From: Lates calcarifer | Taxonomy: Eukaryota > Chordata > Actinopteri > Centropomidae | Assembly: GCF_001640805.2 (NCBI RefSeq) | Contig: NC_066845.1 | Coordinates: forward strand, 23,748,307-23,812,306 | DNA length: 64,000 bases | Direction of reading: 5' to 3' | Shown: positions 23,276-33,942 of the stretch, one piece after another | How the letters are laid out: every line of letters starts with the position of its first letter | How positions within the stretch are numbered: the first letter of the stretch is position 1 | Notes under the pieces: model-generated | What the model was told of the DNA's origin: nothing | Database searches by the model: none | Seen by the model: only the letters and a program-made list of their open reading frames with translations | Position numbers and translations under genes: made by a program

Positions 23276-25340
23276 TCAACACATGGAGGAAGCGTTAAGA
23301 GGAACTTCCCTCAACTGGAGAAAAAAAACACCAGAAAAACATGATTTTTACAATATAAAAGTAATGTGTTTATCCATTAAATTAAATAAATTAGTCTGTA
23401 ATGGCTACAAGCTGGTGTGTCTTTTAGCTAACTAGCTAAAAGGCTAAAAGGCGCTGTCCTTTCAAGAAAATAGATATCAAAGCATTAATACAAGCTTTAA
23501 AAACAATCCAATAAACACACTGATGTATTTGTACTCTAGAGGCACCATAAATAGACCTAGTTTATGACAGCTAAAAGCTAACAATGTTTTTTAGCTAGCT
23601 AAGCCAACAACCTAATTAAGCTAACTAACTAATAAAGTTAACTAAAAAGATGCTGTCTGTTGAATAAGTACAATTCCACAGATGAACATTATTGTATTTC
23701 AGAGATACCATAAAAATAAAAAAAGCCATATGTTTATAGTCAAAACTGTAAAGTTGTGGTTAAAATAGCTTTTAAGTGAGCTAAAGCTAACATTAAAAAA
23801 AAGCTTTACAGTAAAAATAACTACTGATCAAGATGCTTCTTAGTTTAATGTGTCCAGTTTAGTTAATGTGTACAGTTTTTTTTTTTTTTTAAGTTTTCTT
23901 GTGTTTTGTTATAAAAAGAAACCAAGGCCTATTTGATATCTTACAATTAAATAAAGTTTTAAATTGGCATTCATTTATATAAAATTAAGATTTGAAATAT
24001 ATATATATTTTAATCCTCTGACACCTCAAGCCAAGCAGGATTCAAGCAGGACAAACCAGAAAACAATAGGCTACCCTACCCATATTTTGAAAAGAATATA
24101 CAATATATCTGTGACAGAGATTCATATCCACCCATATCCTCCTTTTAACTTCACTTTGTTCATTAATTTTACATCACAAGGAAACTGACAAAAGGCTGAG
24201 GTCGACAGGCTATTTTCAGCTGCGTGAAGATCCGTGGCTGCATTGTCTTGTTGTCAGTTCCCATGGACGTCGGTTGGCACTGAGTAAATTCTGCTATGTC
24301 TCTTTTTTCTTCTTGAGTCAGGCTTTCACTCAGTAAGCTGCAAACAAAGAGCTGAACGTAGAAAGTGGTCGACGTTCCTCTTTTAAAATGCAGGTCACAC
24401 CCATGGGTCACCTCCCCTTTATATCCTTTTTATTTTATTCTGATAAAGGTAATTATGTAAAGTAAGAATAAGGTGAGAGAGAAAGACATCATTCAGTCGT
24501 GGCGTTATTTGTATCAGGGTGATTTGGGTTTAGTGTATAAACTAAACTCAGGACCTGTTAAAAGTTAAGGCTGTGGGTGTGTTTTAGGTTGGGTTTTATT
24601 AACTTTTGTTTTGTGTAAGACTCTCCTGCATGCTGACATGGTGTTTTTTCCTCTTTTTTTTTAAAGGTATGATTGTTGTGAAAACAGTGTAATCATCTTC
24701 AGTTACCCCTGCCAAGAGAACAGACTGTAACAACCTGCATGACACATTTATCACCTGTGTATCTGCTCTGTCACAGGGCAGTTTAAACTATGATCCATGT
24801 AAATACTCCCACTGACAAACAGATTATATGAACATTACCTGCATAATCACTGTAATATTAAAGGAACCTGAATCATAGCCCTCACACATGTAGTAATCAT
24901 TTTTGGTGTCAATAATAGCCATAATAATAGGCATTTTAAAAATTATCTGATATGTTCTCAACAGTGACCTATGTTTGTTTTTAATATTTAAAATCAAATT
25001 TCAGTTAATTTAGGATGCATTAAACAGAAAAATATTAAAACACACTAAAAACTGATGTGAAAAAGGCCATTAACTTTTTAAAATTGTAGTAGTTTTAATA
25101 CCTTTAACATGTAAAAACAAAGCAGAATATAAACTAAAACAGTTGCCAGTCTTTTGACAGATTCCCTCTGCAAATTCCCATCAATATGGAGGATGCAGGA
25201 CCTGTCATGGCTGATAATTCACAGGAACAAATTTTGAACAAATCCGTGATTATGCTGTACGTTGACACAAATTATAGTAGCTACACTTAGGGCTTTTGAG
25301 GCCCCTTTGCTGGGTTGGTTATCCAGCCTTACCAGTGGTA
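23276..25340. other. Intergenic, no gene seen
   Basis: AT-rich, with many GCTAACTAGCTAA-like short phrases at 23420-23660, a T-run at about 23876 and an (AT)n run near 23998. I see no exon or RNA gene. Confidence 0.5.
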
Positions 25341-25528
25341 ACCCAGATAGCAAAGTGAAACTTCTGGCCCAACATATTTCCAGCTGGAAGAAATTGGTCC
25401 AGATGTGGAATTAACTTGTGACAATCATGCCGAATGTGGGCCAGACTTGGGCCTGTGGAACCAGGCTTGGGCCTATGCTGGGCCAGAAGTGGTCCTAATA
25501 TGGGCTGGATTTGTTTTACTATCTGGTA
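25341..25528. mobile_element. MITE-like element with terminal inverted repeats
   Basis: The left end ACCCAGATAGCAAA (25341-25354) pairs with the right end TTTACTATCTGGTA (about 25515-25528); reverse-complemented, the right end reads TACCAGATAGTAAA, 11 of 14 identical. The interior is made of repeated GGGCCAGA/TTGGGCC phrases, a known style of fish non-autonomous DNA element. No transposase is present. It sits about 0.35 kb upstream of the CCAAT pair of the presumed dmrt2 promoter. Confidence 0.6.
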
Positions 25529-25867
25529 GGTTCAGCATAATTGATTGTGGCATCCATTGTGCTCTTAACAAACATAAAAAAGACAAAGAAACCATTGAGG
25601 GCAAGTAGGCTAACTGTCAGTTAAACAAGCTAACGCTAACTAGGTTTTTGGATAATTAGCCTTGGTGCCTGACGGGCTGTGATCAATGTACTTTGTTAAA
25701 ATAGGACAATGTGGAAAAACAAACCTTAAGAGTATTTTTCTAACTATATTATAGGGTTATATTACTTAAAAGTGCTCGTTACACGGGAAAAGTAATCAAA
25801 CTTCCGTTAACCGTTGCTAGGAGAACTCTCCCCTCCCTCCTTCGCCCGATTAACTGCTCGCGATCCT

Positions 25868-25898
25868 ATTGGTCGTTGCGTGTTGGGAAGCAGCCAAT
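25868..25898 (+). promoter_or_regulatory. dmrt2: Pair of CCAAT boxes, presumed dmrt2 promoter
   Basis: ATTGG (inverted CCAAT) at 25868-25872 and CCAAT within CAGCCAATCAGAG at 25894-25898, centres 26 bp apart, about two and a half helical turns. The second has the full NF-Y context. This is the only local CpG-richer stretch between dmrt3 and the dmrt2 coding region, and a plausible untranslated exon follows it. No TATA box is seen. Confidence 0.45.
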
Positions 25899-25929
25899 CA
25901 GAGGACAGTGAGCGCAGACTGAAGCGGTT

Positions 25930-26151
25930 CATAGGAGTGGTGCTCCGGGAGTCCGCTTCAGAGGACACCTGGATCTGTCAGAGAGAGATATACTCATTCA
26001 TCCGCTCAATTAACAGCTAATTACGAGTCTGTCCCGGAGTCTGGACCGTGTGTTTGTCTGTGAGTGATTCATCAGAGTACTTACGAGGTGATCACCGCTT
26101 TCCCACACTGCTGTACAACCCTGGACAAGACCGCTGAGCCAACTCCTGGAG
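25930..26151 (+). other. dmrt2: Probable dmrt2 non-coding first exon
   Basis: GC-richer sequence downstream of the CCAAT pair, ending in the donor CTGGAG|GTAAAAC with GT at 26152-26153. The start is a guess. It would splice over 887 bp to the acceptor TCTCCAG at 27038, placing a short leader before the ATG at 27075. RNA evidence is needed. Confidence 0.4.
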
Positions 26152-27038
26152 GTAAAACAACTCTTTTTCTTATGCTTTTTGTTCATTTACGGGGGAATAC
26201 CCTTAAATATAACTAATGTATAAGCAGACTGTTAAAACTCCATGAAGTTTAATTAAATGCCTGCACGAAATAACCAATTAAATACAGCCTACTTAATCCG
26301 ATTTTAGGCTGGAACAGAGAGAAGCGATAACCGAAACAGTTACAGTTGCTATTAATGGGTTTACAGCCTATAATAAATGATTGGATTGTCCTATTAATTA
26401 TCTCATGAAGCCTTTTCTATTTTAGAAAAAGCCTCCAGTAATAGATTCTGATGTAGTGTTTGCTCTGTTTTTTAATTCAAGTGCAAAATGAGTGAAAAGC
26501 CATAAAAGTTTATTTCTAGATGAATCATTTTCAGCAGTTATAAAGCTATGGGACCATATCAGTCTGTCAGAGCTTAAACTTATTTTCTGCTGTGCACTTT
26601 TTAAGCTTTTTAAAAACCATATTTATATTTTTGCTTATTAATAAAAAGCCTAACAAGCACACACCCTGAAATCTTTTTGCGCCTCTTGGTCTGTTACTGG
26701 ATTTTGTCTTTATGCAAGAAAATGCAACAAAAACAAGCTCTAAAAATACATTTCATTTATTAACCCGGAACTGATTGAAAAAACAACGACAAACTATAAT
26801 GTTTTTTTTTCTTCTGGTGAAATCAGCTCTTTAACTAAACTCTGGTTTTTTAAAATTAAAATATGACAGCAGACAGTTTGATTTAAAATGTGTGCTCATG
26901 AGTTAAGATGTAACTCTGTGTAATTAAGTTGTTGCCATATTTAAAGGAGAAATAGTTTATTTAGTGCAGAAAATTAAACATAGTGTGTATTCATTTGTTC
27001 CATACTGACAGGTCGAAATAATTCATAATTGTCTCCAG
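26152..27038 (+). other. dmrt2: Probable dmrt2 5' UTR intron
   Basis: AT-rich, with candidate GT donor at 26152 and AG acceptor at 27037-27038. No coding content. Confidence 0.4.
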
Positions 27039-27074
27039 ATATTCGACGACAGCCGGCGGAGGACTCGGGCAGAC

Positions 27075-27455
27075 ATGTCAGACAACGCCGGTTGCGAGTT
27101 TGAAATCGACGTGGAGAGCCTGGAGACGGAGAGCGACGACCTGGCGGACTCCTCCAGCCGCCCGGGCTCGGCTCCGCTCGGCCCCGCCGCCTCGGAGACG
27201 GACGACGGAGACGACGGCAAGGGCGACGACAAGCCGGGCCCCAGCGGCCTCATGATGTGTCCGAGCGACCAGAGGAAGCTGAGCCGGACGCCGAAGTGCG
27301 CCCGCTGCCGCAACCACGGCGTGGTGTCCTGCCTGAAGGGACACAAGCGCTTCTGCCGCTGGAGGGACTGCCAGTGCGCCAACTGCCTGCTGGTGGTGGA
27401 GAGGCAGCGGGTGATGGCGGCGCAGGTGGCCCTGAGGAGGCAGCAAGCCACGGAG
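27075..27455 (+). CDS. dmrt2: dmrt2 coding exon 1 (DM domain)
   Basis: 127 codons ending RRQQATE, then donor GAG|GTAGGC with GT at 27456-27457; the intron is phase 0. Without splicing the frame stays open to TAG/TAA near 27759. A (TG)n tract begins 17 bases after the donor. Confidence 0.93.
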
Positions 27456-30400
27456 GTAGGCCGGAGCGAGCGGGTGTGTGAGTGTGTGTGTGTGTGTGCA
27501 GGTGAATGCATGAACCAGTGGGTCCTTCAAATGCTCCATAAACTAAAAACACGCAGAGGAAGCTGTGATGCATTCAAGTGCATTTACTCAGCAACATTTA
27601 ACAAACAAATCAGATCCCACAGTGGAAGCGATTTCACTTTATTTCACCAGGGAAATCAGCTCCTCCTCTTCTGCTTCACTGCATGTCTGACACAAACACA
27701 CAAGATTAACAAACAGCAAAACATCCAGGCCGCTCAAGTGTTAGCAGGAAGCCTGATTTAGCTTCTCATAAATATCATGAGCATTTTTTCCACTGCTTTA
27801 TTTACTTTGTGAACCACTCAGTGCTGCCTGTACACATCGGCTGCAGGGGAAAATCCACATCAAACATCTAACAATGTCTTTAAGACATACAGCAAATTAA
27901 TAAGTTAAACATACATTGTATAGATTATAGTTTACAAGCTCTGTATCCACTGATTTTTTTTCCAGCGTCCAGTTTAATTTCCAAGCGACAGTCCTTGACC
28001 TGTAGTCTTGTAATTGTTGTGCAAACTTTGCAGTATCTTGTTTGAAAGCAGCTCAGTCCGGACTTCACACTCAGCTTTAACTGTTGCTTTTCGCTCACAC
28101 ACTTTTAGACCACGAGAGGCCTGAAAAGGCTAAAATAAGTTTGTGTGTCACATGAGCATTAATGCAAATCGTCTTTCCTCAACACACATCTGCTGTTTAA
28201 AAAAAGAGAAAGGTAGTCGAGTGCTGCGTGTGGCTCTACTGTAAACAATCAGTGTTAAACTGTAAGACGACACGCATTACGATTTGATGAATGTGACATA
28301 ATTACACGCCTGACATGGCTTTTTCTTCATTCTGCTGCCGCAGCACAAAGTCTCTCTGCAGATTTCTGCACACGTGAGCGTTAACCGCCGCAAAGCCAAC
28401 TAATGTTTTTGTTTTTACAACCAAACCTCAGCTTCCACTTACGATTTAGTGTCAGGTTTGGGAATTTAGTCGAGATCAGGGAACGGCAGTAAAGGTTTAG
28501 TGCGGACAACTGTATCTGTTTGTTTTACTGTGTTAATGGAAAGTTGTTCTCAGAGGTCTTTATTTAAATTTAAATAAAGCTTTATTTATTCAGAGAATAT
28601 AAGAGTGTCTCTCACTCTTCACAGTGCAACCATAAAAACAACATGTACTGTAAAAATCTTCACCTGCTTAGAGTTTATTGGTTGTATTTCGAGGCCAGTG
28701 AAGAGGCTGTGTGCTGCACAAAGACGCTCCACATCAGCAGCGGTATTTTAAAGATGATACCAGATGGAGGTTTATCTGTTCAGATTTGTCTGTCTGTTGT
28801 GTGTGTGTGTGTGTGTGTGTTCAGGGTGTGTCAGTGGTTGTTTGTGCTTGTTTCTTGGCTTGTTTGACTGAATATGTGACTTTTATTACACTCGATTGAT
28901 TTCAAGTAACAGTCAATTTTAGTTGTGCAACAGTTGAATTGTTTCCCTCTTGTTTTTTTATCTTTAAAATGCTAAAAATCAATATATTTAACATCTGTTT
29001 GCAAGTTTAACTTTAAGGTAATTTATAGCCCTGTATCTCATTTTCAACAGCTAAACATACTGATCCAGCTCTAAGCTGTTTGAATATAGTTTTTATAATG
29101 GTAATAAAATATTTTTAAGTCGGTCATCACTGAAATGGCGGCTTACATTATCCAAACACAGCTACAACCTGGACCTTGGCTGTGGTGAATCAGATATTAC
29201 ATAAGGCTCAAGGAAAACATCCTGAATTCTTTTTTTATTTTTTTATTATTTCTCAGGATAAGAAAGGCATATCTGGGAAACAAATTCCGGCCGAGAGGAG
29301 GACGATATATCAGCGACACATTCGGCCGTCCACCATGCTCGCCAAAAGCATCCTCGAAGGTAACGCAGCAACAAATCTGACATGTTTTATTTCTGTGCGT
29401 TAGATGTTTCTGATCTCTTTCTGCTCCTCTTGGCTCTTCTTCTGTCTCGGTTTAACTCGGTTTAACTAAATCCCCTTTTTTCCTCATAGCTTGTCTCGGA
29501 TTTCTTTTTTCCTTTAGCAGAAATAAGGACTTTCTAACATCTGTAAGCAGTGACTTGTTTAACTTTTCTGGCATGCAATAAGTTGACTAATTCTGCAGCA
29601 CTGTCACAGTGTAGTTAATATCCAGTCTAAACTGTCTGAACATGGTTGTGTTGCATGTTTGTCAGTGTTGTGCACATTTCTGCATGCGTGCTTGACATCA
29701 TCTATAATCCATAACACACTGACTGTCGTAAACCTTGCATTTAATGGGTTTTTTTTTTTGATGACAGGATATCGTCCGGTGCAGTCTGATCCATTCCTGG
29801 CGGCCAACCCGTCTCTCCCCCCGCCGCTGAGCGACCGCATGAGGAAGAGAAGAGCCTTCGCCGACAAGGAGCTGGAAAGCATCATGCTGGAGCGGGAGTA
29901 TAAGGAACGAGAGCTGATGGAGAACAGCCAGGCGGCCACGGCCTCGCTCATCTTCCCCAACAGCATGGTCCACCACGCCGCCGAGTACAACTCCTACAAG
30001 ACGGCCTACTCGCCGGCGGCTCAGGTGGAGCCGCAGCCCAAAGAGCTGTGCAACTTCATCGGCCCCAACTGCCTGGATCTGTCCATGCAGTACCCGAACG
30101 GCTCGGCCAACGTCGAGCTCATCTCCTCCAACGTCAGCGTGGCCACCACCTACCGCCACTACCCGCTGCAGCCGTCGCGGGGCAGCTTCATGATGTGGCC
30201 CCGCGGTGCGGCCAACCTGGGTGACGCCCTGCTCTATCAGCAGTGCCTGTTCAACGCCACGGCGGTGCAGAACATGAAGCCGGGCGCCGTGTGGGAGCCC
30301 AAGGCGATGCCTGCCGAGAGCCAGCCGCCGGAGCAGGAGGCTGCGGCCGCTCTCGCCGCTAAAGTCGAAGGATCCCGAGCTGCCGTGCTGCAGGACTCGT

Positions 30401-30873
30401 CAAACCCCCAACGGGCTGATCCCAAACCCGCTGGCGTCGCCCACAGAGGGCAGAGGGAGTGCTCGGCCTTCTCTCCTCCTAAGAGGAGCTTTGGACAATC
30501 CTTCCCCAGCAACCCTCATTCCCAAAACTCCAGCCAAGTCTCGAACAAGCTGAGCAAGGACAGTGCTAAGCTTTCCATGAAACTCAACTCCTTTCACTCC
30601 CTCATCCAGCACTCGCTGAATGACAAAACCAGCGGCGGGGCCGGGCCCGAGCTCAGGGCTCCGTACTGCAAAGAGCTCTTAGAAGAGGCCGCCCGCAAGT
30701 TCAGGGAGGGCTCCACCAAGGACATTCAAGCTGTAAAAATCACCGACAGGTACGCCAAAGACTTTCTGTCCAAGTCTGTCGGGACCAAGGTGGCACCCAG
30801 CGAGTCTTTGTCGTTCTCTGTGGAAGCCATACTGAAAAGACCCACACCTGCCATGAGTCGAGCATTCCATTAA
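27075..30873 (+). CDS. dmrt2: dmrt2 (dmrt2a type), DM-domain transcription factor, 3 coding exons
   Basis: Coding exons 27075-27455, 29257-29359 and 29768-30873 join in phase to give 529 aa. It is a nuclear transcription factor; in vertebrates Dmrt2 acts in dermomyotome/somite differentiation, and in fish in left-right and somite symmetry. An acidic N-terminus (about residues 8-52) precedes the DM domain (71-125), whose zinc ligands C75, C78, H81, H90, C94, C99, C101 and C104 have the expected spacing. Then come the Dmrt2-specific [20 protein letters not shown] segment, a basic RMRKRR patch (185-190), a charged helix (about 193-212), a conserved CLDLSMQ segment (263-269) and a C-terminal [10 protein letters not shown] (511-520). 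There is no DMA domain, as expected for Dmrt2. The start is the first in-frame ATG after a good acceptor, with G at -3. Position after dmrt3 indicates the cluster-linked paralogue (dmrt2a) and not the unlinked dmrt2b. Confidence 0.96.
27473..27499 (+). repeat. (TG)n microsatellite by dmrt2 donor
   Basis: Interrupted TG run 17 bases downstream of the splice donor of the DM exon. Confidence 0.85.
28798..28820 (+). repeat. (TG)n microsatellite in dmrt2 intron
   Basis: About 11 uninterrupted TG units. Confidence 0.9.
29257..29359 (+). CDS. dmrt2: dmrt2 coding exon 2
   Basis: A 103-nt exon reading [20 protein letters not shown] and then a segment ending AKSILE, a Dmrt2 signature directly after the DM domain. 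Acceptor TTTCTCAG, donor GAAG|GTAACG with GT at 29360-29361. It leaves one base that joins GA of the next exon as Gly. Confidence 0.93.
29360..29767 (+). other. dmrt2: dmrt2 coding intron 2 (408 bp)
   Basis: Short GT-AG intron with a T9 tract close to the acceptor GATGACAG (AG at 29766-29767). No coding content; the open frame that enters from 29659 is intronic before 29768. Confidence 0.88.
29768..30873 (+). CDS. dmrt2: dmrt2 coding exon 3 (C-terminal)
   Basis: Starts inside the Gly-Tyr-Arg-Pro codons ([10 protein letters not shown]) and ends at TAA 30871-30873. It encodes about 368 residues, including the basic patch, a helical [18 protein letters not shown] stretch, the conserved [20 protein letters not shown] and [20 protein letters not shown] segments, an Ala-rich variable part and the conserved C-terminus. 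Confidence 0.94.
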
Positions 30874-31165
30874 TTCCCATTAAGTGTCTTTTCTTGCACT
30901 ATAAACGGCAGGTTTTCCTCCGTCAGAGTTCATCTCACTTTGTGGTTTTGGGGTCAAATAGAAACTTAAACACACGGGCACTGCATCAGAAAACAGACCA
31001 GCTGGAAATTATTCTTTTTTTTTTGTTTGTTTCTTCCCAGTTTAATATTTATGTACAGTATATTATATTCTACATGTGCATGTTTAATAACTTTATTGTG
31101 TAAAGTATTTAAACATTATCCCAATGTTTTCCTCATGTCAATAAACTTTATAAGACTGAACTCTT
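30874..31165 (+). other. dmrt2: dmrt2 3' UTR
   Basis: AT-rich, with a T-run at about 31013-31025. Probably ends after the AATAAA at 31140. Confidence 0.55.
31140..31145 (+). terminator. dmrt2: Likely dmrt2 poly(A) signal
   Basis: AATAAA followed by a T-rich stretch (TTGTATTTCATTTTACG) about 35 bases on. It is the first canonical signal after the stop and gives a 3' UTR of about 290 bases. Confidence 0.6.
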
Positions 31166-31936
31166 TCCATAAAAAGTCTTGTATTTCATTTTACGCCCAA
31201 GTTATGACACGTTTAACTGTGAGCAGGTTTTTGTTTAGGTCAGAAGTTAGTCTGCACTCACTAATAAAACACACAGGCTGTAAGATGCACGCTTATCAGA
31301 AACACAGATATAGGAGTGATCAAAAATCAAATCTCAGATCCACACACCAAACGTTTCAGTTCTGTCATTCATGAGTTTTAATGTTCCAATTTTGACTTAT
31401 TTAAAGTTAAACTTTATGTTTTGAGCCTCCAATTCTAAGATCATTTAGCGCTTAATTAGGATTCAAAGACTGAAGATTTTGTAAAACAACTACATCTTAT
31501 TTAATTTGAAATCTTGAAGGAGAAAACATTTTGTGCACGATTGAATTTAAAATATAAATGCAGTGTATTTTTGGAGAAGGGCCACATTAAATTCTGCTAA
31601 CACATCAGTAATACAAGTAAAATAAAATCACAGCTCCTGGACACATTAGTGCTGAATATTTTAATTATTTCATATTAATTTTAAGCTCAGTTTGCTTTAA
31701 CTTTATGCTGAAACCTGAGATATTTTAATGATAAAACATTGTTTTATATGATATAACACATTTGCATAAATACAAACACACAGTGGAAGTGTGGATGTGA
31801 GGGAGTGGATGTAGACTAACAGTGTTCCTCGGGGGCTGAAACATGATATCAGCACATTAATCTGTGAGCAGCATCATCTCATCTGTTAGAGATGCATTTC
31901 TCCACTCATTCCTTTCCAGTTACGGGCTCTCAGTGC

Positions 31937-31975
31937 AGTGTGTGTTAGTGTGTGAGTGTGTGTGTGTGTGTGTGT
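31937..31975 (+). repeat. (TG)n microsatellite
   Basis: Interrupted TG tract of about 39 bases. Confidence 0.88.
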
Positions 31976-32417
31976 CCATGCTGAAAGACAGCTCCAAACA
32001 TGGGATTCACATGAGCTGCAGAACACTGATCCGTGCAACAATGAACAAGACGAGAGGTTAAAAAAAAAGTCAGTAATCTCTTCTTCCTGGCACAAACCTC
32101 CACTTTTCATCTGTGTGAATCTGCAGCCAAAACCTCTTCACTTCTTTGACCAAAGCTCTCATTTTCTTGTCACTTTTTTTTCTCTTCCTCTTCACTGTTG
32201 AGTCCACTCAGATGTCTCGCGTCAGGAGGAGACTGTGGACGTGTGATTGTTCTCAAAGCGTCCTCTTGTTGCTGCTGTCGTTGGATTTGGGCAGATGATG
32301 ACATTTTGTGTCACCGCTGAAGGCTGACTTCACTTTAACTGAAATACTGATTTTTTTTACTGTGTGTAGGCATGTGTTGCTGTCTTTGTGAGGACCCACT
32401 CCAGCTCTAAACCACTG

Positions 32418-32450
32418 TAGTGAGGACATTTCTGCATCGTGTCCTCACTA
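32418..32450. repeat. Perfect 11-bp inverted repeat (hairpin)
   Basis: TAGTGAGGACA (32418-32428) and TGTCCTCACTA (32440-32450) pair perfectly around an 11-base loop. GTGAGGACC just upstream (about 32390) suggests a GTGAGGAC-type fish repeat. Confidence 0.6.
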
Positions 32451-33506
32451 CTTCAGAGGGCTTCATACACTTGGCTGGTTTATGCAAAATTCATTTAAAG
32501 AGTGTCAACTTTTCTGGAGCTGGTTCATATTTATTCTGAAATAAACAGAAGAGGAAATAAACATCGGAAATCAGTGGATTAAATCAAAGTCTGTCTGGTT
32601 GCTTAAGAAACATTTTTTTTAAATAGAAATGTAGGAAATACTCTAGGTGCTCAGGTGGATTTCGTTAGCCTCGGGCTGGGCTAGGCTAGCTGTTTCCAGT
32701 CTGTATGCTAAGCTACGCTAACAGGCTGTAGCTTCATATTTACAACACAGGCACAAAACTGGCGCAGAGCCAAACATCTAACTCTCTAACGTTTATTTCC
32801 TCAAACTGTTCCTACTACAGAAAGCTTGTTGATGTTTTTGCGTGTGAGACAAACAAACAAACAAAGAAAAGTTCACTTGGTGGTGACAAGCTGAAAGTTC
32901 TGGGAGGAAAAAAAGCCTAAATGTTGTTTATAATCTTCAGTTTATGACTCCTGCCTTGGGTTTACACTCTTGTATTTATTTAGCTTTTATTGCAGCTTCA
33001 TTGTTACTTTTTTAAAGATTATTTTTATGGTTGTTCTGCTTTTATCTTGTGCTGCAAAATGGAGAAAGTAGTGGATATGGTGAGATCTGTACAAGAGATT
33101 ATAAATGCCCACTGCTCCACTTTGACACTTTAATTTCCTTTTATAAGGTCATTACTTAAACAGATATTTAAATACAGTTATTATCCTCTTAAGCCCCACA
33201 GCTGGGACAATTAAACTTTATTTTAAATTCTAGTGAGAATCCCAAAGTTTACCAAAAAATACCAGGCTGAGTGATACGGTCAGACAGTGTTGAATTAGAT
33301 GACTTTTCCCGCCTTAAAAGGAAAAAAAAGGAGGGGACTGGGGGGATATTAAATGACGCACACTGTCCACATGTTATTATTGGCAAGATGGAGAAATAAT
33401 AATTCCTTTTTTCCCCTCAGCCTTTAACATTTATAGCCCCACAGTATCAAATCTCAAGCTATAATAAGAGCACAATGAAGACATTGTTTTGTCTGTGGCT
33501 TAACAA

Positions 33507-33525
33507 TGTGTGTGTGTGTGTGTGT
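33507..33525 (+). repeat. (TG)n microsatellite
   Basis: About 9 TG units; a second short TG run follows at about 33557-33570. Confidence 0.85.
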
Positions 33526-33725
33526 ACATGACAACATCATACAATGTGTGAGAATGAGTGTGTGTGTGTTGATGCCCGGCCGCTCTAACAGCAGTTGGCT
33601 GCTGAGCAGAAGGTGACAGTGTTTGTCTGCACTAACTGCCACTGATAAGTATCTGCTGAAGTCTGTACTGTCTCATTCCCAAAGTGTGAGATTTAACATG
33701 TCAGCAGAGTGAACTGGATTGTTGA

Positions 33726-33775
33726 CTCCCCCCCCCTCCCCCTCTCCTCCCCCCTCCTCCCCCCTCTCCTCCTCC
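33726..33775 (+). repeat. 50-base pure pyrimidine tract
   Basis: Fifty consecutive C/T bases with CCCTCC-type mirror symmetry. A similar 49-base tract lies at 54018-54066. Confidence 0.9.
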
Positions 33776-33897
33776 ACCACCATCCTCTTATCAACAGTTG
33801 TAGTTCACACAGTAGCATTTTGTTTAGGCTACACAGGTGTCGTTTGCTATTTAGAGACTTTAATGACTTTCCTTCATGCTGTGATGTTGGGACAAGA

Positions 33898-33900
<3 letters not shown>

Positions 33901-33939
<39 letters not shown>
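33901..33939 (+). repeat. (AC)n microsatellite
   Basis: About 19-20 uninterrupted AC units, the longest pure dinucleotide tract in the window. Confidence 0.95.

Positions 33940-33942
<3 letters not shown>

Larger units (their letters stand above)
27456..29256 (+). other. dmrt2: dmrt2 coding intron 1 (1801 bp)
   Basis: GT-AG intron, AG at 29255-29256 after a T-rich tract. It contains (TG)n at 27473-27499 and 28798-28820 and AT-rich DNA. The first 306 bases are open in the frame of the DM exon (see findings). Confidence 0.85.

Noticed and set aside
27023..27573. Minus-strand frames under the dmrt2 DM exon
   Set aside because: Antisense shadows of the DM exon and the TG tract.
29659..29767. 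Upstream Met for a 404-codon single-exon frame in dmrt2
   Set aside because: This part is intron 2; the AG at 29766-29767 joins exon 2 in phase to give the expected EGYRPVQ sequence.
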